The notes: generated by a model not told the origin, from the letters alone. A DNA stretch of 64,000 bases from Kitasatospora cineracea (GCF_003751605.1 NZ_RJVJ01000001.1:2914001-2978000), one strand, 5' to 3'. Shown: positions 9,372 to 18,518, numbered from the stretch's first letter. Numbers and translations: made by a program.

Positions 9372-12104
9372 GTGCGCCTGCGCCAGTCCGCCGCCCTCAC
9401 CGTCGCCGCGGCGACCTCCGTCCTCGCCTTCCCGGCGGTCCCGGCCTCGGCCGCGACCGCCGGGAGCACCCTGTACGTCAACAGGGCCTCCGTCTCCTGT
9501 ACGGACGCCGGCACCGGTACCGAGGCGAACCCGTACTGCACCATCTCGGCCGCGGCGGCGGTCGTCCGGCCCGGACAGACCGTCAAGGTCGCCGCCGGGT
9601 CCGGCACTTACTCCGAGACGGTGACGATCGACCGCTCCGGTACGCCGGAGCAGCCGATCACCTTCCTCGGCATGGTGCCCGGCGAGCAGGGCATCCCGCC
9701 GATCGTGTACCCGGGGGGGAGTGCCGAGGGCATCACGCTGGCGGGCGTGCACGACGTGGTGGTGCGCGGCTTCTCGGTCCGGCACCGGGACGCCGGGGCG
9801 GTGCCGGTGGTCAGCGTCCGGGACTCCTCCCGGGTGACGCTCGACCAGAACCGGTTCTTCGCCGGGACCGGCGGCCCGAGCGTCCGGATCTCCGGTGACA
9901 GCGGCGACCTGACGGTCGCCCGCAACCGCTTCACCACCACCGGCGGCCTGCAGATCGGGGCCGGCGCCCACGACGTGCTGGTCAGCGCCAACCAGTTCGA
10001 CCGGACCGGCACCGCGGCGGTCACCGCCGCGGACGCGCCGCGGACCGCGGTCACCAACAACACCATCGTGTCCCCCTGCGGGGAGGCCGTGCGGATCGAC
10101 GGCGCCTCGCCGGGCGCGGTGATCGAGAACAACCTGGTCAAGGCCGACGGCGAAGGCGCGGTGGCCCCGACCTGCGGCACCGGCCCGGACGCCCGCGGGG
10201 AGGCCGAGATCGCCGTCTCCGCCGGGTCGGTGAGCGGCTCCAAGGTCGACTACAACCTGCTCCACCCCTGGTCGGGCGGCTCCGCGTACGCCTGGGCCGG
10301 GACGAAGTACCCGACCGCCGCCGAGTTCACCGCCGCGCAGCCCGGGCAGGCCGGGCACGACGTCCACGCCGCCTTCTCGTTCACCGACCCGGGCTCCGGC
10401 GAGCTGCGGCTGCCGGCCTCCGTGACCGCGGGCGCGACCGCCTGGATCGACTCGACCGATCCGGACGCGCCCGGCGTGGGCACCGACCTGCTCGGCGTGA
10501 AGCCGACCGACGACCCGGACGTCCCCAACACCGGGGGCGTCCGCGACCGGGGCGCCTACGAGCTGTCCGGCCAGACCCCCGCCGGTCTCCTGCTGACCGC
10601 CCAGCCGCCGATGCTGCAGGGCCCGGCCCCGTTCACGGTCACCGCGCAGGCCAACGCGTGGAACCGGTGGGGTTTCGCGCAGGCCAACTACCACTTCGTC
10701 TTCGGCGACGGCACCTCGGTGGACTCGGCCACGCCGACCGTCCAGCACACCTACACCACGCCCGGCTCCTACACGGCGTCGGTCACCGCGACCGACACCC
10801 AGGGCGCGGCGTCGACCTCGCAGCCCCAGCAGGTCGAGGTCAAGCCCGCGGGCGACCTGGCCGTCGACGTGGCGGCGACGCCGGACGACGTGCTCGGCGT
10901 CAGCGTCGTCACGAAGATCAGCTCGCCGTACCTCCTGGGCGTGGGCTACCGGGTGGACTACGGCGACAACGAGTCCGACTTCCCGGCGCCCACCCAGCAG
11001 GCCGTCTACCACCGGTACCAGGCCCCCGGCACCTACCAGATCACCGTAACCGCCGGCGACCAGGGCCAGCGGACCACTGTGGTCCGCAAGACGGTGAAGA
11101 TCGCCAGCTCCGGGTACGACGCCTCGATCGCCGAGGGCGAGCGGGTGCAGCTGTTCGCCTTCGACAAGGACGGCTACCCGCCGGTCGGCAGCGGCGCCAA
11201 CTACACCCTGGGCCGCTGGGCGCCGTTCACGCCGGTCCGGACCACCGGCCTGCCCACCCCGAGCGGCACCGTCTCCGCCGCGGTGATCGCCGAGGACCAG
11301 CACCTGCGGCTGTTCTCGCTGGCCCGGGACGGCCGGGTGCTCTACGCCGACCGGAACCTGGGGCCGGACGACGGCTACCTGAAGCGCGGCGCCTGGGACC
11401 AGTGGTACGAGGTGACGGCGGCGAACTCGGCGGGCCCGCTGCCCGGCATCACCCAGCTCTCGGCCACCGCCATCGGCAACACCATCCACCTGGTCGCCGT
11501 CGCCAAGGGCCGGGTCTACGAGACCTCGGTGGACCGGGGGTCCTGGAAGTGGTCCCCCTGGGGCGACATCACGGGGACGCTCGGCTACCCCGGCGACGTG
11601 ACCAGTGCCGCCGCCGCCTCGATCGGCAACGTCATGCACGTGGCGATGCTCAGCTCGGACGGCCGGATCCGGGTCGGCGACGGCGACTACGGCCGCGGCC
11701 GGTGGAGCGGCGGCGAGTTGACGGCCGCGGTCGGCCGGCTCCCCGGCACCACCACCCAGGTGGCGGCGGCCGCCACCCCCGGCTCGAAGTTCCACGTCGT
11801 CGCGCTGGCGGACGGCAAGGTCTACGAGGCGGGCGGCGACTACGCGGCCGGCCGCTGGACCAACTGGGGCAACATCACGGCGGGGACCGGCCTGCCCGCC
11901 CTCACCCGGGTCGCCGCCGCCGGCACCGGCAACTCCCTGCGGGTGTTCGGCCTCACCGCCGGCAACCAGATCATGAACGCCGACGGCAACTACACCCTCG
12001 GCCGCTGGACCAGGGCGGACCGGGTCGACGGCCCCTACGCGGCCGGCCCGACGGACCCGAACGGCCGGAGCCTGGTCGTCGACCTCAGCGTGGCGGGCCG
12101 GTGA
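9372..12104 (+). CDS. Secreted beta-helix / PKD / propeller-repeat protein, paralogue 3
   Basis: This 910-residue protein starts at the GTG at 9372 with GGGAG just upstream. The signal peptide is MRLRQSAALTVAAATSVLAF. The order of domains is the same: disulfide-capped beta-helix (block EAVRIDGASPGAVIENN), a PKD-like domain with FGDG (HFVFGDGTS), a second with the variant YGDN, and C-terminal repeats (GDYGRGRWSGGE, GDYAAGRWTNWGNIT, GNYTLGRWTRAD). The second PKD-like domain is more diverged than in the other copies. The gene ends 66 bp before a strong terminator. Function unknown; secretion and carbohydrate binding are inferred from the folds. Confidence 0.85.
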   Translation: MRLRQSAALTVAAATSVLAFPAVPASAATAGSTLYVNRASVSCTDAGTGTEANPYCTISAAAAVVRPGQTVKVAAGSGTYSETVTIDRSGTPEQPITFLGMVPGEQGIPPIVYPGGSAEGITLAGVHDVVVRGFSVRHRDAGAVPVVSVRDSSRVTLDQNRFFAGTGGPSVRISGDSGDLTVARNRFTTTGGLQIGAGAHDVLVSANQFDRTGTAAVTAADAPRTAVTNNTIVSPCGEAVRIDGASPGAVIENNLVKADGEGAVAPTCGTGPDARGEAEIAVSAGSVSGSKVDYNLLHPWSGGSAYAWAGTKYPTAAEFTAAQPGQAGHDVHAAFSFTDPGSGELRLPASVTAGATAWIDSTDPDAPGVGTDLLGVKPTDDPDVPNTGGVRDRGAYELSGQTPAGLLLTAQPPMLQGPAPFTVTAQANAWNRWGFAQANYHFVFGDGTSVDSATPTVQHTYTTPGSYTASVTATDTQGAASTSQPQQVEVKPAGDLAVDVAATPDDVLGVSVVTKISSPYLLGVGYRVDYGDNESDFPAPTQQAVYHRYQAPGTYQITVTAGDQGQRTTVVRKTVKIASSGYDASIAEGERVQLFAFDKDGYPPVGSGANYTLGRWAPFTPVRTTGLPTPSGTVSAAVIAEDQHLRLFSLARDGRVLYADRNLGPDDGYLKRGAWDQWYEVTAANSAGPLPGITQLSATAIGNTIHLVAVAKGRVYETSVDRGSWKWSPWGDITGTLGYPGDVTSAAAASIGNVMHVAMLSSDGRIRVGDGDYGRGRWSGGELTAAVGRLPGTTTQVAAAATPGSKFHVVALADGKVYEAGGDYAAGRWTNWGNITAGTGLPALTRVAAAGTGNSLRVFGLTAGNQIMNADGNYTLGRWTRADRVDGPYAAGPTDPNGRSLVVDLSVAGR

Positions 12105-12170
12105 CCGGCGCCCGCCCCCTCCCCTGCTGCCCCTGACCCGAGGACCTCACCCCGCACGAGAACCCGGCGG

Positions 12171-12216
12171 CACCCCGAAGGCCCCCCGCGCAGTCGCGCG
12201 GGGGGCCTTCGGGGTG
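12171..12216 (+). terminator. Strong stem-loop terminator after the beta-helix array
   Basis: Arms 12171-12190 and 12197-12216 are perfectly complementary (20 bp, starting CACCCCGAAGG) around a 6-nt loop. There is no T-run, as is common in actinomycetes. It would stop transcripts from the beta-helix genes and from the opposing IS110 gene. Confidence 0.85.
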
Positions 12217-12256
12217 CTCGGGACGGGGTTCCTCGGGGCGTTGGGTGTCCATGGCC

Positions 12257-12284
12257 GGCAGTGGGCAGTGGGCAGTGGGCAGGG
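12257..12284 (+). repeat. Heptamer tandem repeat GGCAGTG x ~4
   Basis: Three exact GGCAGTG units (12257-12277) and a degenerate fourth (GGCAGGG). It lies in the ~310-bp gene-free stretch between the terminator and the IS110 transposase. Nothing else supportable is seen there. Confidence 0.7.
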
Positions 12285-12542
12285 GAACGGGCCGGGCTGC
12301 GGGAACGCGGCCGGGGGCGGTCGCGCATCGACCGATCGGATGATGCCGGGGTCCACCGGAATGCTCGTCAGGACTGGCCGGTTCGCCGACGAAGCACGGC
12401 CGGGGGCGGGGCCACCATGGAGGCAGCACACCGAACTCGCCCGTCGCACTGCCGCACCGCCGCCCCCGCCCGTCGCCCCCGCAACCGTTGAGGCATTCCG
12501 TGCTGTACCTGCCGTCCCTCAGGAGGAGTCTCAATGACCGAG

Positions 12543-13742
12543 TCAAGCTGCCTGCGCGTCCAGAACGGGGGTGAAGATCCGATTGTCGCGCAGGAGCGCC
12601 CACAGGACGCTGACCCGGCGGCGGGCGAGGGCGATGATCGCCTGGACGTGCTTGCAGCCCTCGGCGCGCTTCTTGAGGTAGAAGTCCCGGTTCGGCCCGT
12701 CCCGCATGATGCTGGTCTGCGCGGACATGTAGAACACCCGTCGCAGGCGGCGACTGTAGCGTTTCGGCCGGTGCATGTTGCCGGTGCGGCGACCGGAATC
12801 GCGGGGGACGGGCACCAGCCCGGCCGCCGAGGCGAGGTGGCCGGCGTCCGCGTAGGCGGCCAGGTCCCCGGCGGCGACGACGAGCTCGGCGCCGAGTACC
12901 GGCCCGATGCCGGGCAGGGACTCGATGATCTCGGCCTGCGGGTGGGCACGGAAGGTGTCGCGGATCTGCTTGTCGATCCGCTTCAACCGGTCGTCCAGCG
13001 CCAGGATCTGCGCGGCGAGGTCGGCCACGATCGCGGCGGCGACGTCCTCGCCGGGCAGCACGGTGCGCTGGGCCTCGGCGGCCTCCAAAGCGGTCGCGGC
13101 GACCGCGTCGGCGCCGCGCACGCTCCGGTTGGCGAGCCAGGCCGTCAGCCGGGCCCGGCCCCGGCGGCGCAGAGCGGCCGGGGTCTGGTAGCCGGTCAGC
13201 AGGACCAGGGCGCCCTTGTGCGCGGAGTAGTCGAAGGCCCGTTCCAGGGCGGGGAAGATGCCGGTGAGCACGTCGCGGAGCCGGTTGATCATCCGCACGC
13301 GGTCGGCGACCAGGTCCGATCGGTGCGCAGTCAGCAGTGCGAGGTCCGCCGCGAGCTGGGCGGGCACCTCGATCGCGGCGAAGTCCCATCGCTGACGGGA
13401 GGTTTCGGCGATGACGTAGGCGTCGCGGGCGTCGGTCTTCGCCTCGCCCCGGTAGGCGCCGGCCATGCGGTTGACGGTGCGTCCGGGCACGTAGACGGCC
13501 TGCTGGCCGTGGGCGGCGAGCAGGGCCAGCAGCAGTGCCGAGGCGGTGCCGGAGATGTCCACCGCCCAGTGGACCTGCTCGGCCAGCTCCAGGATTTCGC
13601 CGAGCGCGGTCAGGATCGCCGTCTCGTCGTTGACGATCTTCTTCGACCACAGCGTTGTGCCGGCCTCGTCGACCACGGCCGCCCAGTGATGGCCCTTGCC
13701 GGCGTCAACACCCGCCCAAGCACGGGCACTTCGCTCTCCCAC
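12543..13742 (-). CDS. IS110-family transposase (DEDD recombinase)
   Basis: This 399-residue protein starts at the GTG at 13742, preceded by GAGGAGGGGCGA. The N-terminal RuvC-like DEDD domain begins AWAGVDAGKGHHWAAVVDE and includes a second acidic block around GEAKTDARDAYVIAET. The C-terminal Transposase_20 domain has the helix-hairpin-helix LPGIGPVLGAELVVAAGD and the region carrying the catalytic serine (SAAGLVPVPRDSG). The motifs are intact and uninterrupted, so the enzyme could be active. IS110 enzymes are guided by an RNA encoded in the element's non-coding end. Confidence 0.93.
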   Translation of the reverse strand: MGERSARAWAGVDAGKGHHWAAVVDEAGTTLWSKKIVNDETAILTALGEILELAEQVHWAVDISGTASALLLALLAAHGQQAVYVPGRTVNRMAGAYRGEAKTDARDAYVIAETSRQRWDFAAIEVPAQLAADLALLTAHRSDLVADRVRMINRLRDVLTGIFPALERAFDYSAHKGALVLLTGYQTPAALRRRGRARLTAWLANRSVRGADAVAATALEAAEAQRTVLPGEDVAAAIVADLAAQILALDDRLKRIDKQIRDTFRAHPQAEIIESLPGIGPVLGAELVVAAGDLAAYADAGHLASAAGLVPVPRDSGRRTGNMHRPKRYSRRLRRVFYMSAQTSIMRDGPNRDFYLKKRAEGCKHVQAIIALARRRVSVLWALLRDNRIFTPVLDAQAA

Positions 13743-13940
13743 TCGCCCCTCCTCGATCCCGCCTGCATTCCATCGGCCCGAGGAACACCCCGCCGTCGTC
13801 TCCGTAAACAGCGACCGCACACAGCGCGCACATCTCAATCAGCAGCCAGGGCACCCCGAAGAGCCGGACGGCCACTCCTCGCAAGCCACTGAAGGCAGAG
13901 AACCGTTAGCCACATCCGGCCCTCCCGGGCCGACCAACAC
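13743..13940 (-). ncRNA. Candidate IS110 bridge-RNA region
   Basis: About 200 non-coding bases upstream of the transposase sit where IS110-group elements encode their bridge RNA. I see no definable target- or donor-binding loops by eye. The call rests on family knowledge and position alone. Confidence 0.35.
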
Positions 13941-13956
13941 CTTACGGAGGACCGTG

Positions 13957-14586
13957 ATGACCGCCAACGACCGACGCCTGCTCACCGCCGCGCACACCGG
14001 CGACCTCGACGCCGCCCGGGCCGCCCTGGCGGAGGGCGCCAACGTGGAGGCCCGCGATCCGGACGGGCGGACGGCGCTGCTGCTGGCCGCGCTCGCCGAC
14101 CGGGTGCCCGTCGCCGAACTCCTGGTCGCCGCCGGGGCGGACCCGGACGCGCAGGACGCGCGGGAGGACAGCCCCTGGCTGGTCACCGGCGTCACCGGCA
14201 GCGTGCCGATGATGCGCGCCCTGCTCCCCGCCGGGCCGGACTTCGGGCTGACCAACCGGTTCGGCGGGGTGAGCCTGATCCCCGCCGCCGAACGCGGCCA
14301 CGCCGGCTACGTGCGGGCCGTGCTCGCGGAGACCGACATCGACGTCGACCACGTCAACCGGCTGGGTTGGACGGCCCTGCTGGAGGCCGTGATCCTCGGC
14401 GACGGCGGCCGCGCGCACGCCGAGGTCGTCCGGCTGCTGCTCGCCGCGGGCGCCTCCCCGCGGCTCGCCGACGCCGAGGGCGTGACCCCGCTGCGGCACG
14501 CCGAACGGCGCGGCTTCGACGTCCTCGCCGCCCTGCTCCGCGAGGCCGAGGCCCGGACGGGACACGAGAGCGGAGGCCCCCGGTGA
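13957..14586 (+). CDS. Ankyrin-repeat protein
   Basis: This 209-residue cytoplasmic protein starts at the ATG at 13957 after ACGGAGG. It contains 4-5 ankyrin units, recognisable as LLTAAHTGDLDAARAALAEG, DGRTALLLAALADRVPVAELLVAAGADPD, a weak third unit, LGWTALLEAVILGDG...VVRLLLAAGASP and GVTPLRHAERRGFDVLAALL. Such proteins mediate protein-protein contacts. Its stop codon overlaps the start of the next gene, a propeller lipoprotein, so the two are translationally coupled. The IS110 element sits immediately upstream and may have separated the gene from its original promoter. Confidence 0.9.
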   Translation: MTANDRRLLTAAHTGDLDAARAALAEGANVEARDPDGRTALLLAALADRVPVAELLVAAGADPDAQDAREDSPWLVTGVTGSVPMMRALLPAGPDFGLTNRFGGVSLIPAAERGHAGYVRAVLAETDIDVDHVNRLGWTALLEAVILGDGGRAHAEVVRLLLAAGASPRLADAEGVTPLRHAERRGFDVLAALLREAEARTGHESGGPR

Positions 14587-15734
14587 CCGCCCGCCGCAGG
14601 TGCACCGGCCCGCTGCTGCTGGCGGCCGCACCGGTGCTGGCCGTGCTGCTGGCCGGCTGCGCCGCCCCGGACGGCGACGGTGCGGCCGGAGCCCCGGCCG
14701 CACCCCGCCCGACGGCGGCCGCCCCGGCCGGGGCACCGGCCCCGGAGGCCGCCGCGGAACCCACCCCGGCCGGGACGCTGCTGGTGGCCGACTTCGGGGC
14801 CGACACCGCGACGTTCGTCGACCCGGCGCGCGGTGCGATCGGCTCGGTGCGGGTCGGCACGGCGCCGTACGCGGTGGCGGTCGGGCCGGACGGGCACGCC
14901 TGGGTGAGCACCGCGGAGGGCGTCGCCGAGGTCGACACCCGGGCGCGCAACCTGGTCCGGAGCATCCCGTACCGGACGCAGACCGGGCCGGCGGGCACCG
15001 GCGAGTACCGGGGCGGCGGCATGGGCCTGGCCCTGTCGCCCGACGGCACCCGGCTGTACGTCGGCGTGAACGTACCGGGGGGCAACGGCGTGCTGGAGGT
15101 CGTCGACACCGCGAAGGGCGAGGTCACCGGGGTGGCCCCGGTCGGCCGGCGGCCCTTCGACGTCGACGTCTCGCGGGACGGGCGGGAGGTCTACGCGACC
15201 GGCCACGACTCCTTCGACGTGACGGTGGTCGCGGCGGACGGCCTGGCCACCCGGCGGATCCAGGTCGCCCCCTACGGCACGAAGGGCGGCCTCGGCTCCT
15301 GGCTGAAGCCGCACTACACGGCGGTCCGGCCGAGCGACGGCAAGCTGCTGCTGCCCTTCGAGGGCGAGCGCCTCGCCGTGGTCGACCCGGCCACCGGCCG
15401 GGTCGAGATCGAACCGATGACCGCCGACACCCACCAGCACGGCGTCACAATCGCCCCGGACGGACGGCTGCTGGTGGTCGGCTCCGGCCCGATCACCGGC
15501 GACGACCGGGGCCCCAGCCTGACGGTCCGCAACCCCGACGGCACCGAACGGGTCTACCCGCTCGGCACCCCGCACGAGAACGTGGCCCTCTCCGCGGACG
15601 GGCGGACGGCCTACGTCACCGGCGGCTTCACCCGGGACGGCTACTGGGACGGCATCACCCTGGTCGACCTCGACACCGGCACCACCCACCGCCTGGAGGC
15701 CGGCCACCGCCCCCTGGGGGTGGCGGTGCTCTGA
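14583..15734 (+). CDS. YncE-like beta-propeller lipoprotein
   Basis: This 383-residue protein starts at the GTG at 14583, overlapping the ankyrin stop in a GTGA arrangement. The signal peptide ends in lipobox LLAGC (about residue 22), followed by an Ala/Pro linker to residue ~60. The rest forms a 7-bladed YVTN-type propeller, with blade signatures such as GPDGHAWVSTAEGVAEVDT, LSPDGTRLYVGV, SRDGREVYATG and LSADGRTAYVTG. It acts at the outer face of the membrane; ligand unknown. The link with a cytoplasmic ankyrin protein suggests a shared process across the membrane, but nothing shows which. Confidence 0.88.
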   Translation: MTARRRCTGPLLLAAAPVLAVLLAGCAAPDGDGAAGAPAAPRPTAAAPAGAPAPEAAAEPTPAGTLLVADFGADTATFVDPARGAIGSVRVGTAPYAVAVGPDGHAWVSTAEGVAEVDTRARNLVRSIPYRTQTGPAGTGEYRGGGMGLALSPDGTRLYVGVNVPGGNGVLEVVDTAKGEVTGVAPVGRRPFDVDVSRDGREVYATGHDSFDVTVVAADGLATRRIQVAPYGTKGGLGSWLKPHYTAVRPSDGKLLLPFEGERLAVVDPATGRVEIEPMTADTHQHGVTIAPDGRLLVVGSGPITGDDRGPSLTVRNPDGTERVYPLGTPHENVALSADGRTAYVTGGFTRDGYWDGITLVDLDTGTTHRLEAGHRPLGVAVL

Positions 15735-15807
15735 CGATCAGGCCGGAGCTGGCCGGGCCTGGCCAGGCCCGGCTCGGCGGGCGGCGGGCAGGCCCTAGGG
15801 TGGGCGG

Positions 15808-16701
15808 ATGCTTCCTGCCGCCGCGCTGCCCACGCCGTTGACGCCGGTCGACGACCCGGAGTTCGCCGCTGCGGGCGCGGAACTGTGGCTGAAGCGGGAC
15901 GACCTGGCGCACCCGAGCGTGCCCGGCAACAAGTGGCGCAAGCTCGCGCCGAACCTGGAGCGGGCGGTGGCGGACGGCGCCCGGGGGCTGCTCACCTACG
16001 GAGGGGCGTACTCCACGCACGTGCGGGCGGTGGCGGCCGCCGCCCGGGGGCTCGGGCTGGCCAGCACCGGCGTGATCCGCGGGGCGGAACTCGCCGGGCA
16101 GCCGCGCAACTGGTCGCTGGCCCGGGCCGAACGGGACGGAATGGTGCTGGAGTTCGTCGAGCGCTCCGCCTACCGGGCGCTGGCGGGCGGCGGGCAGGAG
16201 CGGCGGGCCGGGTACTACGTGCTGCCGGAGGGCGGTTCCAACGGCCTGGCGGTGCGCGGTGCCGCGGTGACCGCGGCGGAACTCGCCGGTGCCCTCCCGG
16301 ACTTCGGCCCCCGGGACGTGGTGTGCTGCCCGGTCGGCACCGGCGGCACCCTGGCCGGGATCGCGGCGGGGCTGCCGGCCGGCCCGCGGGCGCTCGGAGT
16401 GGCGGTGCTCCGCGGCGAGGGCTACCTGGAGGCCGAGGTGACGGCCCTGCACCGGGCCGGCTACGGCCGGGAGTTCCCCAACTGGCAGCTGGTGCACGGC
16501 TGGCACGGCGGCGGCTACGGCCGGGTGCCACCGGAGCTGGAACGATTCGCCTCGTGGTTCGGGACCGCGTACGGAGTGCCGGTGGAGCGCCGGTACGTGG
16601 CGAAAGCGCTGTGGGCGGTGTACGGCCTGCTGCGGGCGGGCGAGTTGCGGGGGTGCCGGGTGACGGTGGTGGTGACGGGGCTGCCCGACCCGGTGGGCTG
16701 A
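15808..16701 (+). CDS. PLP-dependent deaminase / D-cysteine desulfhydrase family enzyme
   Basis: This 297-residue protein belongs to the fold-type II PLP family of 1-aminocyclopropane-1-carboxylate deaminases and D-cysteine desulfhydrases. The lysine that binds PLP is Lys42 in PGNKWRKL; LWLKRDDLAHP and TYGGAYSTHVRA are further family blocks. The phosphate-binding glycine loop is VGTGGTLAGI. True ACC deaminase activity needs a specific Tyr/Glu pair that I cannot verify, so the substrate is left open. It stands alone between a propeller lipoprotein gene and a convergent LCP gene. Confidence 0.85.
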   Translation: MLPAAALPTPLTPVDDPEFAAAGAELWLKRDDLAHPSVPGNKWRKLAPNLERAVADGARGLLTYGGAYSTHVRAVAAAARGLGLASTGVIRGAELAGQPRNWSLARAERDGMVLEFVERSAYRALAGGGQERRAGYYVLPEGGSNGLAVRGAAVTAAELAGALPDFGPRDVVCCPVGTGGTLAGIAAGLPAGPRALGVAVLRGEGYLEAEVTALHRAGYGREFPNWQLVHGWHGGGYGRVPPELERFASWFGTAYGVPVERRYVAKALWAVYGLLRAGELRGCRVTVVVTGLPDPVG

Positions 16702-16731
16702 GACCCCCGGTCGCGGACCGGGGGCGGGCGG

Positions 16732-18345
16732 TCAGCCGAAGTTGAGGTCGCTGCAGAGGTCGGCGTCGGCGGGGCGGGTGTTGTCGGTGATGCCGGACGG
16801 GATGGCGGAGGGCAGGGCGCTGGGGGAGGCGCCGCCGAGGCCCGCGGTGTCGTCCTGGGCGGTGCCGTCGGGCAGGCCGGGGGTGTCGGCGCGGTCCTGG
16901 CCGAGGGTGAGCACGATGCTGTCGGTGGCGGTGCTGCGGAGTTCGGCGCCGGGGTAGAGCTGGGCGAGGTGCTCGGCGGCGGCGCGCTGGGCGGGGGCGT
17001 ACTCGATCAGGGTGGTGCGGCGGGCCGGGGTGTTGGCGCCGATGGTGATGTCGGTGTAGCCGTTGCCGCGCAGCGCGAGCGCGGTGCGGCCGGCCAACCC
17101 GGCCGTCTTGGCGGCGTTGTGCACGGTGACGGGCACGTCCAGCGTCGCCGCGCCGCCCGGATCGGCCGTCGCGCTCGCGGTCGCGCTCGCGCTCGCGGTC
17201 GCAGTGGCGGTGGCCGTCGCGGAGGGCGAGGCTCCGGGGCCCGGTTCGAGGCCCGCGCCCGCCCCCGGACTCGTGCTCGCCGCCGGGTTCGCGCTCGCGC
17301 CCGCGTCGCCGGTGGGGTGGCCGTCGAGGGTGCGGTCCTGGCGCAGCAGGTTCCACAGGATGCTCGCGTCGGGTTCGACCACGGCGACCCGGGCGCCCTG
17401 GAAGCGCCAGGGGAGGGTGACGAACTGGATGTCGGAGAGCTGGATGTCCTGGAGGGACTGGGCGAACTCGGCGAGCTTGTAGGGGGAGCCGAGTTCGGGG
17501 TCGACGGTGAGCGACCTGGTGGCGGCGTCGGCCAGCGGCAGCAGGGTGGTCAGGTCGAAGCCCCTGCCCTGCACCTTCTTGATCAGCGAGGACATGAAGG
17601 CCTGCTGGCGGAGCATCCGGCCGATGTCGGAGCTGTCGCCGAGGCCGTGCCGCGCCCGGACGTAGTCCACGGCCTGCTGCCCGGAGACGGTCTGCCGGCC
17701 CTTGGTGAGGTGGATCCCGTACGAGTCCACGTCGTTGGGGACGCAGACGTCGACGCCGCCGACGGCGCTGGTGATGGCGGCGAAGCCCTTGAAGTCGACC
17801 ACCAGGGTGTGGTCGACCCGCAGGCCGGTCAGCGCCTCGACGGTGTTCTGCGTGCAGGCCGGGTTGCCGGCCTTGAACTCGCCGATGGTGAAGGCGGAGT
17901 TGAACATCTGGTTGGTCCGGCTCTGGCTCCACTTGCCGCTGGGCAGCAGGCAGGGCGGGATGGTGACCAGGGTGTCGCGGGGTATCGACACACCGACGGC
18001 GTGCTTGTGATCGGCGTAGACGTGCAGCAGGATCGCGGTGTCGGAGTGGCCCACGCCCTCGTCGCCGCCGCCCAGCGAGCTGTTGCCGTCGTCGCGGGTG
18101 TCGGAGCCGAGCAGCAGGATGTTGACGGGGCGTCCGCCGGTGGGCGCGGGAGTGGCGACCGGGGGGCGGCTGGAGGCGATGCCCTCGGGTGCGAAGGTCG
18201 TGATGTTGTGGTCGAGCCGCTGGTAGTACCAGGCTCCGGTGCCGGCTGCGGCGACGACGAGTGCGGCGGCGGTGGCTCCCAGGCCCCGGGCTATTCGGCG
18301 GCCGCGGGAGCGGTTCGGGGCGGCCTTCTGCTTGGCGTCGGTCAT
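16732..18345 (-). CDS. LytR-CpsA-Psr (LCP) cell-wall ligase with LytR_C domain
   Basis: This 537-residue protein starts at the ATG at 18345. A short cytoplasmic Arg/Lys-rich tail is followed by one TM helix (~residues 20-40, LGATAAALVVAAAGTGAWYY). The LCP domain shows NILLLGSDTRDD, HSDTAILLHVYAD and SIPRDTLVTIP, the Arg/Asp residues that bind pyrophosphate-lipid. LCP enzymes attach wall polymers to peptidoglycan at the outer membrane face. A low-complexity linker of alternating Ala/Ser/Thr follows, then a LytR_C domain (VPVTVHNAAKTAGLAGRTA) and a disordered tail. The family is normally 350-500 residues, so the linker and tail add length. Confidence 0.93.
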   Translation of the reverse strand: MTDAKQKAAPNRSRGRRIARGLGATAAALVVAAAGTGAWYYQRLDHNITTFAPEGIASSRPPVATPAPTGGRPVNILLLGSDTRDDGNSSLGGGDEGVGHSDTAILLHVYADHKHAVGVSIPRDTLVTIPPCLLPSGKWSQSRTNQMFNSAFTIGEFKAGNPACTQNTVEALTGLRVDHTLVVDFKGFAAITSAVGGVDVCVPNDVDSYGIHLTKGRQTVSGQQAVDYVRARHGLGDSSDIGRMLRQQAFMSSLIKKVQGRGFDLTTLLPLADAATRSLTVDPELGSPYKLAEFAQSLQDIQLSDIQFVTLPWRFQGARVAVVEPDASILWNLLRQDRTLDGHPTGDAGASANPAASTSPGAGAGLEPGPGASPSATATATATASASATASATADPGGAATLDVPVTVHNAAKTAGLAGRTALALRGNGYTDITIGANTPARRTTLIEYAPAQRAAAEHLAQLYPGAELRSTATDSIVLTLGQDRADTPGLPDGTAQDDTAGLGGASPSALPSAIPSGITDNTRPADADLCSDLNFG

Positions 18346-18518
18346 CGGTCGGCGGTCTCTCTGCGCGCAGCGGCAACTGGTGCCCGAGGGCAGGCACTCG
18401 GCTGATCCGCCGCACTGCGGATCGGCACTCGTCACTACTTGGACGGTTCGGCGGACGGAATGGTTACACGCGAACCATCTTTTTCGAGAGTTTTTTCGAG
18501 CCGGTGGAACCGGGCAGC

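Larger units (their letters stand above)
12530..13950 (-). mobile_element. IS110-family insertion sequence (ends approximate)
   Basis: The element is defined by a full-length IS110-type transposase (12543-13742) plus ~200 bp of non-coding DNA on its 5' side. The family lacks classical terminal inverted repeats, so the ends cannot be fixed by eye. The right end must lie before the ankyrin gene at 13957 and the left end after the terminator at 12216. A good RBS and ATG (AGGAGGAGTCTCAATG, ATG at 12534) facing into the element may be a broken host gene. Confidence 0.6.

Noticed and set aside
6528..11795. 1755-codon open frame antisense to the beta-helix genes
   Set aside because: Gly/Arg/Val/Asp-biased translation without domains; it mirrors the wobble bias of three genes whose signal peptides and folds are clear on the plus strand.
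17160..17300. Mobile or micro-satellite repeat in the LCP gene
   Set aside because: The GCGGTCGCGCTCGC-like repeats simply encode the Ala/Ser/Thr linker of the protein.
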